Shown here: positions 1 to 6,225 of the stretch, piece by piece | How the letters are laid out: each line of letters begins with the position of its first letter | How positions within the stretch are numbered: position 1 is the stretch's first letter | Assembly (NCBI GenBank): GCA_013330355.1 | Contig: DUIM01000186.1 | Coordinates: forward strand, 475-11,569 | From: Methanosarcinales archaeon | Lineage (GTDB): Archaea; Halobacteriota; Methanosarcinia; Methanosarcinales; Methanocomedenaceae | Direction of reading: 5' to 3' | Length of the DNA: 11,095 bases | Program-made: the position numbers and the translations under genes | Notes under the pieces: generated by a model | What the model was told of the DNA's origin: nothing | Seen by the model: only the letters and a program-made list of their open reading frames with translations | The model's database searches: none

Positions 1-801
1 CTTAAAGAATACACGCGCCGTATCGCTACTAAATTGAAGGTTATCGGGCTCATGAATATCCAGTATGCCATCAAGGATGATATTGTTTATATCCTGGAAG
101 CGAACCCGAGGGCTTCACGTACTGTGCCATTGGTGTCAAAGGTTACAGGTGTGTCAATGGCAAAAATTGCGACACAGGTCATGCTTGGTGCAAAACTGTC
201 AGATATGGATACCCACCTGCGTACTTACCCGCATTTCGGAGTCAAGGAGACTGTATTCCCGTTCAATATGTTCCCTGAAGTTGACCCTGTGCTCGGGCCT
301 GAGATGCGTTCTACAGGCGAGGTATTGGGCATGGCAGATTCATTTGAGATTGCTTTTTTCAAGTCCCAGGTTGCTGCCGGGTCTTCATTGCCTCTTGAAG
401 GCACTGCACTTATCACTGTAGCATCCGGCGACAGACAGCGTGCGCTTATTGTGGTCAGGGAACTGTTTTCAATTGGATTTACGATACTTGCCACAAAAGG
501 CACAGCCGGTTTCTTTAAGGAAAACGGGATCGAATGTGAAGTGATCAAGAAAATGCATGAAGGCCGGCCAAATATTGTTGATGCAATGCATAACCGGGAG
601 ATACAGTTCGTACTGAACACGCCTATTGGTAAGGAGGGTGTTTACGAGGACAGCTATATCCGTAAATCTGCTATCAAGTACAATATACCGTATCATACTA
701 CCACTGCTGCTGCCCTGGCTGCTGCAAGGGGTATTAAAGCGGCACGGGAAAACCTTATTGATGTCAGGTCGGTACAGTCCTACCATTGTGATGTTGATTA
801 G
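1..801 (+). CDS. carB: Carbamoyl-phosphate synthase large subunit, C-terminal part (5' end outside window)
   Basis: The reading frame is open from base 1 and gives the last 266 residues of a protein that is normally about 1,070 aa. CarB makes carbamoyl phosphate from ammonia released by CarA, bicarbonate and two ATP, feeding pyrimidine and arginine synthesis in the cytoplasm. Residues about 1-110 are the end of the second ATP-grasp half: the EANPRASRTVPLVSKVTG motif (about 33-50) matches the ATP/Mg-binding strand of CarB. Residues about 130-250 form the MGS-like allosteric domain, with GTALITVASGD, ATKGTAGFF, HEGRPNI, LNTPIG and DSYIRKSAIKYNIPY blocks all in the expected order. The stop is TAG at 799-801. 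The true start lies upstream of the window; the internal TTG at 34 is only a codon inside the gene. carA is probably upstream but is not visible. Identification is secure; nothing looks damaged. Confidence 0.96.
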   Translation, partial: LKEYTRRIATKLKVIGLMNIQYAIKDDIVYILEANPRASRTVPLVSKVTGVSMAKIATQVMLGAKLSDMDTHLRTYPHFGVKETVFPFNMFPEVDPVLGPEMRSTGEVLGMADSFEIAFFKSQVAAGSSLPLEGTALITVASGDRQRALIVVRELFSIGFTILATKGTAGFFKENGIECEVIKKMHEGRPNIVDAMHNREIQFVLNTPIGKEGVYEDSYIRKSAIKYNIPYHTTTAAALAAARGIKAARENLIDVRSVQSYHCDVD

Positions 802-827
802 GGTCTGGCGATTCTACAATGTTTAGT

Positions 828-868
828 AATGGTACTGTAAATAAAATCTTGAGCAATAGTACTATAAA
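828..868 (+). repeat. Imperfect 14-nt direct repeat between carB and the small zinc gene
   Basis: Bases 828-841 (AATGGTACTGTAAA) and 855-868 (AATAGTACTATAAA) match at 12 of 14 positions and are 27 nt apart start to start. A related AGTACTATTA string occurs at about 1317-1326, ahead of the next gene. They could be regulator half-sites or chance matches in AT-rich DNA; nothing here decides. Confidence 0.35.
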
Positions 869-908
869 CCAGTAGATAGTAAAGAAACGTTGTCAACTAA
901 TCTTTAAA

Positions 909-938
909 CCTCATCAGGATTCACGTATTCTCATGAGG
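909..938 (+). other. Possible stem-loop upstream of the small zinc gene
   Basis: CCTCAT at 909-914 can pair with ATGAGG at 933-938 across an 18-nt loop. No T tract follows directly, so it is a weak candidate for a carB terminator. It could equally lie in the leader or promoter zone of the gene at 983. Functional status unknown. Confidence 0.3.
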
Positions 939-982
939 GGATTTCTGTATTAATTGATTAAAACAACAATGGATGAGAATAA

Positions 983-1150
983 ATGGAACAAAGAGGTTTT
1001 GAAAGTAAAGGCGGTTTTGGACCAAGGGAAATGCATAAAGCTACATGTGCTGATTGTGGTCAGGAAACTGAAGTGCCTTTTGTACCCGATCCTGATAGAC
1101 CGGTGTACTGCAGAGAGTGCTATAAAAACCATAGACCGAAGAGATATTAA
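983..1150 (+). CDS. Small zinc-ribbon protein of the CxxC-x17-CxxC type (55 aa)
   Basis: An ATG at 983 directly follows an in-frame TAA (980-982) and opens a 55-codon frame ending in TAA at 1148-1150. A purine-rich GGATGAGA sits at 971-978 as a possible ribosome binding site. The protein starts with a short Gly/Phe/Arg-rich stretch (FGPREMHK), then has CADC at residues 22-25, exactly 17 intervening residues including EVPFVPDPDRPVYC, and CREC at 43-46, followed by a basic end (YKNHRPKRY). This is the pattern of a widespread family of tiny zinc-binding proteins in archaea and candidate-phyla bacteria, whose role is not established. Four cysteines probably bind one zinc ion, and the basic ends suggest nucleic-acid or ribosome contact (inference). 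A longer overlapping frame at 954-1205 lacks any family signal and is a shadow. Confidence 0.82.
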   Translation: MEQRGFESKGGFGPREMHKATCADCGQETEVPFVPDPDRPVYCRECYKNHRPKRY

Positions 1151-1230
1151 TTCTGAAGTTTATAGTCATACACTTGTGTTTGTCCGGATTATACCGGATA
1201 ATTAACACGCTTTAAACAAAGTCAAAATAT

Positions 1231-1280
1231 GTGCAGTTGAGTTAGAATTTCTATCTTTAACCTGCACGATTATTTTTTTT
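1231..1280 (+). terminator. Terminator-like hairpin and T8 tract after the small zinc gene
   Basis: GTGCAG (1231-1236) can pair with CTGCAC (1262-1267), and a T8 run lies at 1273-1280. The loop is long (25 nt), so the T tract is the stronger signal; archaeal termination often needs only T-rich DNA. It would separate the 983 gene from the next unit. A second short inverted repeat, TCCGG/CCGGA at 1183-1198, lies between it and the stop codon. Confidence 0.5.
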
Positions 1281-1348
1281 ATATTCTTGCTGGCATAGAA
1301 GTATTTACTATCATTCAGTACTATTAGGATTTGAGGTATGAAAGTAGA

Positions 1349-2071
1349 ATGGTACATGAGATTATTCAGGCACAGTGTCCAAATTGTTCACCACATGAAC
1401 CTGTGCCCCATGATATACTGAAAGAAAAACCGGATATATTGATAAAATGCACACTGTGCGATACAATACGTCCTTATTATTCTGATAAAAAGAAGAAAAC
1501 AAATATCAGGGTAGTTGTCAGTGCAGGCGATAGCTCTACCAAAAGCACAATTGTCCAGGAAAGTGATGAGATCATATCTGTGGATGATGAGTTCATAGTG
1601 GAAAGCGGACCCGAAGGTGACGCCAGTTTTGTGCTGGTCACATCAATCGAATCAGGCGACAAACGGGTGGAAAGTGCCAGGGCCGATGAGATCAATACAT
1701 TATGGACCCGACATACGGATACAGTCACGACCAAGATATCCATCACACGAGGCTGGCAGACAGAATCCATTGAAATGGAAGTGCCTGGTGAACGGGAGTT
1801 CACGATCGGGGAATTGTTATCTTCAGGGCCTGACAGGTTCGTAATAAAAAAAATAAAGGTGCGGGATGGGAAATTCCTTAAAAGGAACAGAGAGTCTGTT
1901 ATGGCAAAATACATCAAACGTATCTTTGCCGACACCACAGAAAGGATGGAATGGTTAAGGGATTATAAAAATACAGGTAAAAAAAGACAAAGTAAACCCT
2001 ACTCAGGCGGGCCTGTGATCAAACCACGGGGACCTTCAACATGGACCTTGAAAAGGAAAGAAGGCAACTGA
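1349..2071 (+). CDS. HVO_0476-family zinc finger protein
   Basis: The 240-aa protein begins with a zinc ribbon: CPNC at residues 10-13 (followed by [11 protein letters not shown]) and CTLC at 34-37, a layout typical of the HVO_0476 family known from haloarchaea and methanogens. A beta-rich middle follows ([13 protein letters not shown] strands, VDDEFIVE). The second half has [34 protein letters not shown] and a basic C-terminal tail. No enzyme motif is seen and the molecular role is unknown. I chose ATG 1349, six codons inside the frame that could open with TTG 1331, because GAGGT at 1333-1337 then lies upstream of it and MVHEI leads straight into the ribbon; TTG 1331 stays possible. The last 31 nt overlap pcm, which implies co-transcription and probably coupled translation, so a link to protein repair or methylation is an inference from context. 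Confidence 0.8.
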   Translation: MVHEIIQAQCPNCSPHEPVPHDILKEKPDILIKCTLCDTIRPYYSDKKKKTNIRVVVSAGDSSTKSTIVQESDEIISVDDEFIVESGPEGDASFVLVTSIESGDKRVESARADEINTLWTRHTDTVTTKISITRGWQTESIEMEVPGEREFTIGELLSSGPDRFVIKKIKVRDGKFLKRNRESVMAKYIKRIFADTTERMEWLRDYKNTGKKRQSKPYSGGPVIKPRGPSTWTLKRKEGN

Positions 2072-2679
2072 TAAAGGGATTAAGATCAAGGAATCCAAAA
2101 ATCCAGGATCGGGTTCTTGACGCAATGACACGTGTACCCAGGCACAGTTTCATGCATGAAAGTGAGCAGAGGTTCGCATATGCGGACAATCCGCTGCCGA
2201 TAGGGGAAGGACAGACCATATCCGCACCACATATGGTGGCTATAATGTGTGACCTGCTTGAGCTGGCTCCCGGGCTAAAAGTGCTGGAAGTGGGGGGAGG
2301 TTGCGGATATCATGCGGCTGTCATGGCCGAACTGGTCCGTCCGGGCGGACATGTATATACAATTGAACGTATCCCAACACTGGGCGGGTTTGCAAGAAAA
2401 AACCTGGCTGAAATGGGATATGAAGATGTAACGGTAATAATCGAAGACGGCAGCCTGGGATTGCCTTCACTTGCTCCTTTTGACAGGATATCTGTGGCGT
2501 GTTCTGCACCTGAAGTGCCTGAGGTCCTGGTCGAACAACTGGCAGCAGGTGGAAAGATGGTGATACCTGTGGGCCGTTACATGCAGGAACTGTATCTGGT
2601 CACGAAGTCAAACGGCGTAAAAAAAGAAGCAAAGGGTGGGGTCGTGTTTGTACCCCTGGTTGGAAAATACGGATTCTGA
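2041..2679 (+). CDS. pcm: Protein-L-isoaspartate O-methyltransferase
   Basis: A cytoplasmic enzyme that methylates L-isoaspartyl residues of aged proteins with S-adenosylmethionine, starting their return to normal aspartate. The 212-aa length is normal. Landmarks: ERVPR-type segment (RVPRHSFM, 31-38), the family signature [13 protein letters not shown] (53-65) with the conserved serine at 61, SAM motif [11 protein letters not shown] (81-90), the acidic strand end TIER (107-110), the EDGSLGLP loop (135-142), and the C-terminal VPLVGKYGF. Motif I reads GGGCG where GTGSG is more usual; the key glycines are kept. ATG 2041 fits the usual N-terminus ([11 protein letters not shown]). The gene starts inside the upstream zinc-protein gene, whose TGA is at 2069-2071, so translation is probably coupled. 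Confidence 0.95.
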   Translation: MDLEKERRQLIKGLRSRNPKIQDRVLDAMTRVPRHSFMHESEQRFAYADNPLPIGEGQTISAPHMVAIMCDLLELAPGLKVLEVGGGCGYHAAVMAELVRPGGHVYTIERIPTLGGFARKNLAEMGYEDVTVIIEDGSLGLPSLAPFDRISVACSAPEVPEVLVEQLAAGGKMVIPVGRYMQELYLVTKSNGVKKEAKGGVVFVPLVGKYGF

Positions 2680-2690
2680 TTCCAATAAGA

Positions 2691-2699
2691 AATTTATTA
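2691..2699 (+). promoter_or_regulatory. Possible TATA box for nreA
   Basis: AATTTATTA lies in the 71-nt gap between pcm and nreA, about 52-60 nt before the ATG. This would give a short leader. It is an AT-rich match to the archaeal TATA consensus only; no BRE or start site can be confirmed. Confidence 0.3.
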
Positions 2700-2750
2700 C
2701 CACAGACCAATCATATCCTTTAATGTATCCAACCCCCAATATACCTGAAC

Positions 2751-3959
2751 ATGCCTTCGCTGTGTGTATCCTGTAAGGGGAAGGGACTGTGCGGCCGTCC
2801 TGCCTGCCCCATTCTTGAGAGGTTCAAGTCACTTGGCACTGCTCCCAAGCTTTCTGATAATATTTTTGGTGCATCTCCTCCATCGGTTTTTGTGGGACGG
2901 TACGGGTATCCGCAGGTATCTGCGGGACCACTGGTCCCGCCCGAGGTTACGGCCAGTGATGCTGCTATCTATGACAGTCCAGGCTCATGGAACCAATTAA
3001 GTATCAGGGATATCGTGGGACTAAGGTCCGGCCTGGTCAGGTCAAATATGAAATTCAATGTGAAGGATGCCTTAAATCCCGATGCCATGCTGCAGAAGAC
3101 CCAGGAACTGGCATTATCTGAAAAACCTGTAGATACAGAGGTGTGGTTCAGCAAAGTGCCCCGTGTGGGACTGCGTTTCGATGGCGTACTCTCGCCCATG
3201 GGACCTGCCGGAGAGGTTACAAAGCTGGATATTGCACAAAACCCGGTGGTACCCAGGCAGGTGGATAAAGCAGTAAGTGATACTGATGCCAGGGCTGTGG
3301 ATGAGATCGGGGAACTCTATAACGCAGATATCACTGTGGATCACATTAACAGGTTACTTTCTATCGGACTACTTGGAAAAAAGCGCAAGATCGTGCCCAC
3401 CCGCTGGTCCATCACTGCCACAGATGATATGGTCGGGAAGATGTTGATCGACGAGATCCGATATTTCCCTGAGGTGAATGATATCCTGCTGTACAGCGGG
3501 GGATTGCATGGGAACCATTTTGAGATTCTGGTATTTCCCGGGGCCTTTGCGTATGAATTAATAGAGATTTGGATGCCAAAGGCAGTATGGTCAACCGGGG
3601 CAACTTCGGTAGAATCCGATTGGGAGGACTATGATGGCAAGAAAGGATACTCGAAACTGGGCGGCGGGTATTATGCGGCTCGCCTGCCTGTGCTTGAGCA
3701 CCTGCACCGGATGCGCCGCAGTGCCAATGTGTTTGCGATAAGGGAAATCACGCCCGATTACTGGGCACCCCTGGGGGTATGGGTGGTCAGGGAAGCTACC
3801 CGGGAAGCAGTGTCATCGATCCCGGTAAGATTTGATTCTGTTAACGATGCACTGGATGATATGTCTTTTCGGATAAATACTGTTAGCGAAATGTGGCGAC
3901 CCGAATCAAAATTGCTGGACAGGAAGATGAATCAGAAGAGATTAATGGATTTTCTTTAG
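2751..3959 (+). CDS. nreA: NreA-type DNA repair protein (PCNA-interacting)
   Basis: The 402-aa protein has the Nre family layout. At the N-terminus a cysteine cluster C5, C8, C14 and C19 (CVSCKGKGLCGRPACP) probably binds zinc. The conserved PSVFVGRYGYPQVSAGPL block (about 44-61) follows, then a long alpha/beta body with DIVGLRSGL, SEKPVDTEVWF, RFDGVLSPMGP, KKRKIVPTRWSITATDD and the SNVFAIREI-like segment. The last residues QKRLMDFL fit a PIP box (Q, L at +3, F at +6), the PCNA-docking peptide known for Nre proteins. In Haloferax, NreA has been linked to repair of mitomycin-type DNA damage through PCNA (established knowledge, not tested here). ATG 2751 places the cysteine cluster at the very start as expected. 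It is probably transcribed alone or with pcm upstream; 71 nt separate them. Confidence 0.93.
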   Translation: MPSLCVSCKGKGLCGRPACPILERFKSLGTAPKLSDNIFGASPPSVFVGRYGYPQVSAGPLVPPEVTASDAAIYDSPGSWNQLSIRDIVGLRSGLVRSNMKFNVKDALNPDAMLQKTQELALSEKPVDTEVWFSKVPRVGLRFDGVLSPMGPAGEVTKLDIAQNPVVPRQVDKAVSDTDARAVDEIGELYNADITVDHINRLLSIGLLGKKRKIVPTRWSITATDDMVGKMLIDEIRYFPEVNDILLYSGGLHGNHFEILVFPGAFAYELIEIWMPKAVWSTGATSVESDWEDYDGKKGYSKLGGGYYAARLPVLEHLHRMRRSANVFAIREITPDYWAPLGVWVVREATREAVSSIPVRFDSVNDALDDMSFRINTVSEMWRPESKLLDRKMNQKRLMDFL

Positions 3960-4000
3960 GATCGTGCAAATGAAAATACAAATGAAGATCGAAAGTTGAA

Positions 4001-4010
4001 TAATATTAAA
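4001..4010 (+). promoter_or_regulatory. Possible TATA box for the M50 protease gene
   Basis: TAATATTAAA at 4001-4010 lies 27-36 nt before ATG 4037. No ribosome binding site precedes that ATG, so a leaderless mRNA starting at or next to it would fit this spacing. This supports the longer N-terminus of the protease, but only by inference. Confidence 0.35.
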
Positions 4011-4036
4011 TCATAGTATCTTCATAGGTTCTTTCT

Positions 4037-4732
4037 ATGCCTGAAATTGAACAGTCCCGGGTGGCTGGCCTTGAACAAGTACATTTCCAGACTGTGCGCT
4101 CTAAAAAAATGGCCATATTCAATACCAGCAGTACTGAATTGAAACATCTGTTCATTTCCTGGGTGGCAATATCCTATGCATTCGCCATTATGCTCGCATG
4201 GATGGAACTGAAACGGAAGCCCGTGAGCTCTGAGATATTCGGGCCGTTTATCGCTGACCTGTTCATAATCTCCCTGATAACGGTGGGTATATCCTTTATT
4301 TTCCATGAAATGGGGCACAAGTTCGTTGCCCAGAAGTACGGTGCATGGGCTGAGTTCAGGATGAGTTTCGGAATGCTGTTACTGGCCATTTACATGGCAT
4401 GGCAGATCGGTATCCTGTTTGCAGCACCCGGGGCCGTGCAGATATTCGGACCTCATATTACCAAAGAACAATACGGTAAGATCGCTGCCTCCGGTCCTGT
4501 GATGAACCTGTTTCTGGCTTTTGCTTTCATGCCGCTGTTAACTGATACCGGGTTTTTATACGATATAGGTCGCCTGGGTGTGATCATCAACCTGCTGCTG
4601 GCGGGATTCAATATGCTGCCGATCAGCGTACTGGACGGGCGCAAGGTGCTGGCATGGAGTCCGATTGTATATATAGGGTTGTTCATGACAATAATTGTTG
4701 TAGGTATGTTCTTTGTTGGCATATTGCTGTAA
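4037..4732 (+). CDS. M50 family (site-2-protease-like) membrane zinc metalloprotease
   Basis: A 231-aa integral membrane protein with the two signatures of M50 proteases: HEMGH at residues 90-94 (HExxH, zinc ligands and catalytic glutamate) inside a hydrophobic helix, and a second NxxPxxxLDG-type element, FNMLPISVLDG (191-201), whose aspartate 200 should be the third zinc ligand. Hydrophobic segments lie at about 38-55, 72-92, 110-130, 153-168, 178-195 and 208-231. Such enzymes cut transmembrane substrates within the membrane, often releasing regulators; the substrate here is unknown. No PDZ or CBS domain is attached, so it is a minimal form. Start choice is uncertain: ATG 4037 has no ribosome binding site but a TATA-like box fits a leaderless start, while Met25 (ATG 4109) begins just before the first helix and would remove a polar 24-residue extension. 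Confidence 0.9.
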   Translation: MPEIEQSRVAGLEQVHFQTVRSKKMAIFNTSSTELKHLFISWVAISYAFAIMLAWMELKRKPVSSEIFGPFIADLFIISLITVGISFIFHEMGHKFVAQKYGAWAEFRMSFGMLLLAIYMAWQIGILFAAPGAVQIFGPHITKEQYGKIAASGPVMNLFLAFAFMPLLTDTGFLYDIGRLGVIINLLLAGFNMLPISVLDGRKVLAWSPIVYIGLFMTIIVVGMFFVGILL

Positions 4733-4775
4733 GAATGGAAAAGACATCACTCCTGCAATAATTAACAAATAATCA

Positions 4776-4820
4776 CTTATATTTTCGATTTACTGTTCCA
4801 TTCTAGTAAAACTTTTATAG
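4776..4820 (+). promoter_or_regulatory. AT-rich promoter region of the marker-9 gene
   Basis: Two TATA-like strings, CTTATATTTT at 4776-4785 and CTTTTATAG at 4812-4820, lie 70-115 nt upstream of the TTG start at 4889. The second would give a leader of roughly 45 nt containing the GAGG site at 4877-4880. Which is used cannot be read from sequence. Confidence 0.4.
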
Positions 4821-4888
4821 TTTAAACAATCTGGAAGATTCCTGAAAAAATTCAAATTACCATTCACATTGCCTGTGAGGAAGCAAAA

Positions 4889-6025
4889 TTGAACACAGAA
4901 CTGATTGAACCATTCGATCTGAGAATCGGATACCTTACTCCAAAAAACCCCATAGCTCTTGCCCCGATGGCAGGTATTACCAATAGCGATTTTGCAAAAC
5001 AGTTCACTGACCATGCAGGGCTGGTGGTGCTGGGCGGTTATAACCTGGATGATAGTACAAACGATGCTGCAAAAAGAATTGTTCAGCGCGGCCGCAGTGA
5101 GTTCGTAACAGATTCACCGATGGAATTCCTGACATCCGAACTGGAAACAATTACTGGTAACCCTGATGGTTGTGCTGTCCTTGTCAATGTCAGGGCGGCA
5201 GATATCGATGTATATGTCGAAGCTGCCCGCATCGCTAAAAAATACGGGGCAGGTATTGAAATAAATGCACACTGCCGCCAGCCCGAGATCATGGAACTGG
5301 GCGCAGGTCAATCCCTGCTGGAGCATCCTGATACCCTGTGCGAGATCATTGAGGCGGTCAAAGGCACAGGAGTTGTCGTGTCTGTCAAAATCAGGGCCAA
5401 TGTGGTTGACGACCTGATGAGCGCATATATGATTGAGAAGGCAGGTGCCCACATCATCCATATTGATGCCGTGGGCAGGCATGGGGCTGACGTGAATGTC
5501 ATAAGAAAGATACGCAACATTACATCCCTGTTTATTATTGGTAACAATTCTATCGTTGATTATTCTGCAGCCAAGTCCATGTTCTCCAGGGGTGCTGATA
5601 TGGTCTCTGCTGCCAGGGCAGTATTAAATGAACCCAACACCCTGCGGTTCCTTGTGGACCAGATCACCTCATACCAGATGACCACAGGCTGGTATAATTC
5701 GCCAAAGCACATATGTGGCGGCGGGGACCTGCGGGCACTGGCTTTTTGCTGCCTGCCGGTAAAACCCTGTGCAGTTCACAATGCCCTTAACCAGATCGGT
5801 ATGTCAGCCGAGGAGTTTACAAAGCTGAAACTGCAATTAGTAGAGGGCACACTCCTGGAATATGGGGATAGTACATGTTTCGGCAGTATGGCATGGTGTT
5901 GCAAGATCACCAAACCATGTTTCTTAAGGGACGGCGTGTTGGAAGTGGTGGGTCTTTCCGATATAGATTTTATGCGTCTTAAAAAGCAGATGTCTGAAGA
6001 AATACTGGCACACCGAAGGCGATGA
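4889..6025 (+). CDS. Methanogenesis marker 9 protein: DUS-like TIM barrel plus cysteine-rich domain
   Basis: This 378-aa protein joins two parts. Residues about 10-260 resemble the flavin TIM barrel of tRNA-dihydrouridine synthases and related FMN enzymes: PIALAPMAGITN (21-32), EINAHCRQPEI (124-134) with Cys129 where Dus enzymes carry the catalytic cysteine, VKIRA (166-170), HIIHIDAVGRHG (188-199), and the phosphate-binding GNNSI (218-222) and GADMVSAARA (235-244). Residues about 270-350 are the methanogenesis marker 9 domain: C276, CC287-288, C294, then C330, CC337-338, C344. That gives two copies of a CC-x5-C unit, probably holding metal or iron-sulfur centres. The family is tied to methanogens and relatives; its reaction is unknown. 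TTG 4889 is chosen because GAGG (4877-4880) lies 8 nt ahead and it begins at the usual N-terminus. Confidence 0.87.
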   Translation: MNTELIEPFDLRIGYLTPKNPIALAPMAGITNSDFAKQFTDHAGLVVLGGYNLDDSTNDAAKRIVQRGRSEFVTDSPMEFLTSELETITGNPDGCAVLVNVRAADIDVYVEAARIAKKYGAGIEINAHCRQPEIMELGAGQSLLEHPDTLCEIIEAVKGTGVVVSVKIRANVVDDLMSAYMIEKAGAHIIHIDAVGRHGADVNVIRKIRNITSLFIIGNNSIVDYSAAKSMFSRGADMVSAARAVLNEPNTLRFLVDQITSYQMTTGWYNSPKHICGGGDLRALAFCCLPVKPCAVHNALNQIGMSAEEFTKLKLQLVEGTLLEYGDSTCFGSMAWCCKITKPCFLRDGVLEVVGLSDIDFMRLKKQMSEEILAHRRR

Positions 6026-6106
6026 ATAGTAATTTTAAAAAGGAAACATCTTTAGCATGATCCTGATCAACGATAAGAGTGAAAAGCAGTTGTACTTTTA
6101 GACGTA

Positions 6107-6112
6107 TTTTTT
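6107..6112 (+). terminator. T6 tract, possible terminator after the marker-9 gene
   Basis: A run of six T lies about 82 nt after the marker-9 stop codon, in an AT-rich spacer. Archaeal RNA polymerase can stop at such tracts without a hairpin; no convincing stem precedes it. Weak call. Confidence 0.3.
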
Positions 6113-6145
6113 CAAAACTTTGATGATTCAATACATTGTTAAAGA

Positions 6146-6166
6146 AATTGGGCAATTCACCCGATT
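6146..6166 (+). promoter_or_regulatory. Hairpin upstream of the histidine kinase gene
   Basis: AATTGGG (6146-6152) pairs with CCCGATT (6160-6166) across a 7-nt loop, giving seven pairs with one T-G wobble. It lies 59 nt before the kinase ATG in a 200-nt gene-free spacer (6026-6225). It could be an operator, a leader hairpin or a terminator of the gene before; no T tract follows. The rest of the spacer shows nothing I recognise. Confidence 0.35.
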
Positions 6167-6225
6167 ATTGATTCTATCTACATTATGGTGGTATTACAAT
6201 AAAAAAGGAAGTAAATTTTTCACTA

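Noticed and set aside
1183..1198. TCCGG/CCGGA inverted repeat after the small zinc gene
   Set aside because: Only five pairs with no T tract behind it; the later hairpin with T8 is the better terminator candidate.
954..1205. An 83-codon plus-strand frame over the small zinc gene
   Set aside because: It has no recognisable family features, and the overlapping 983-1150 frame has exact zinc-ribbon spacing with a bounded start and stop.
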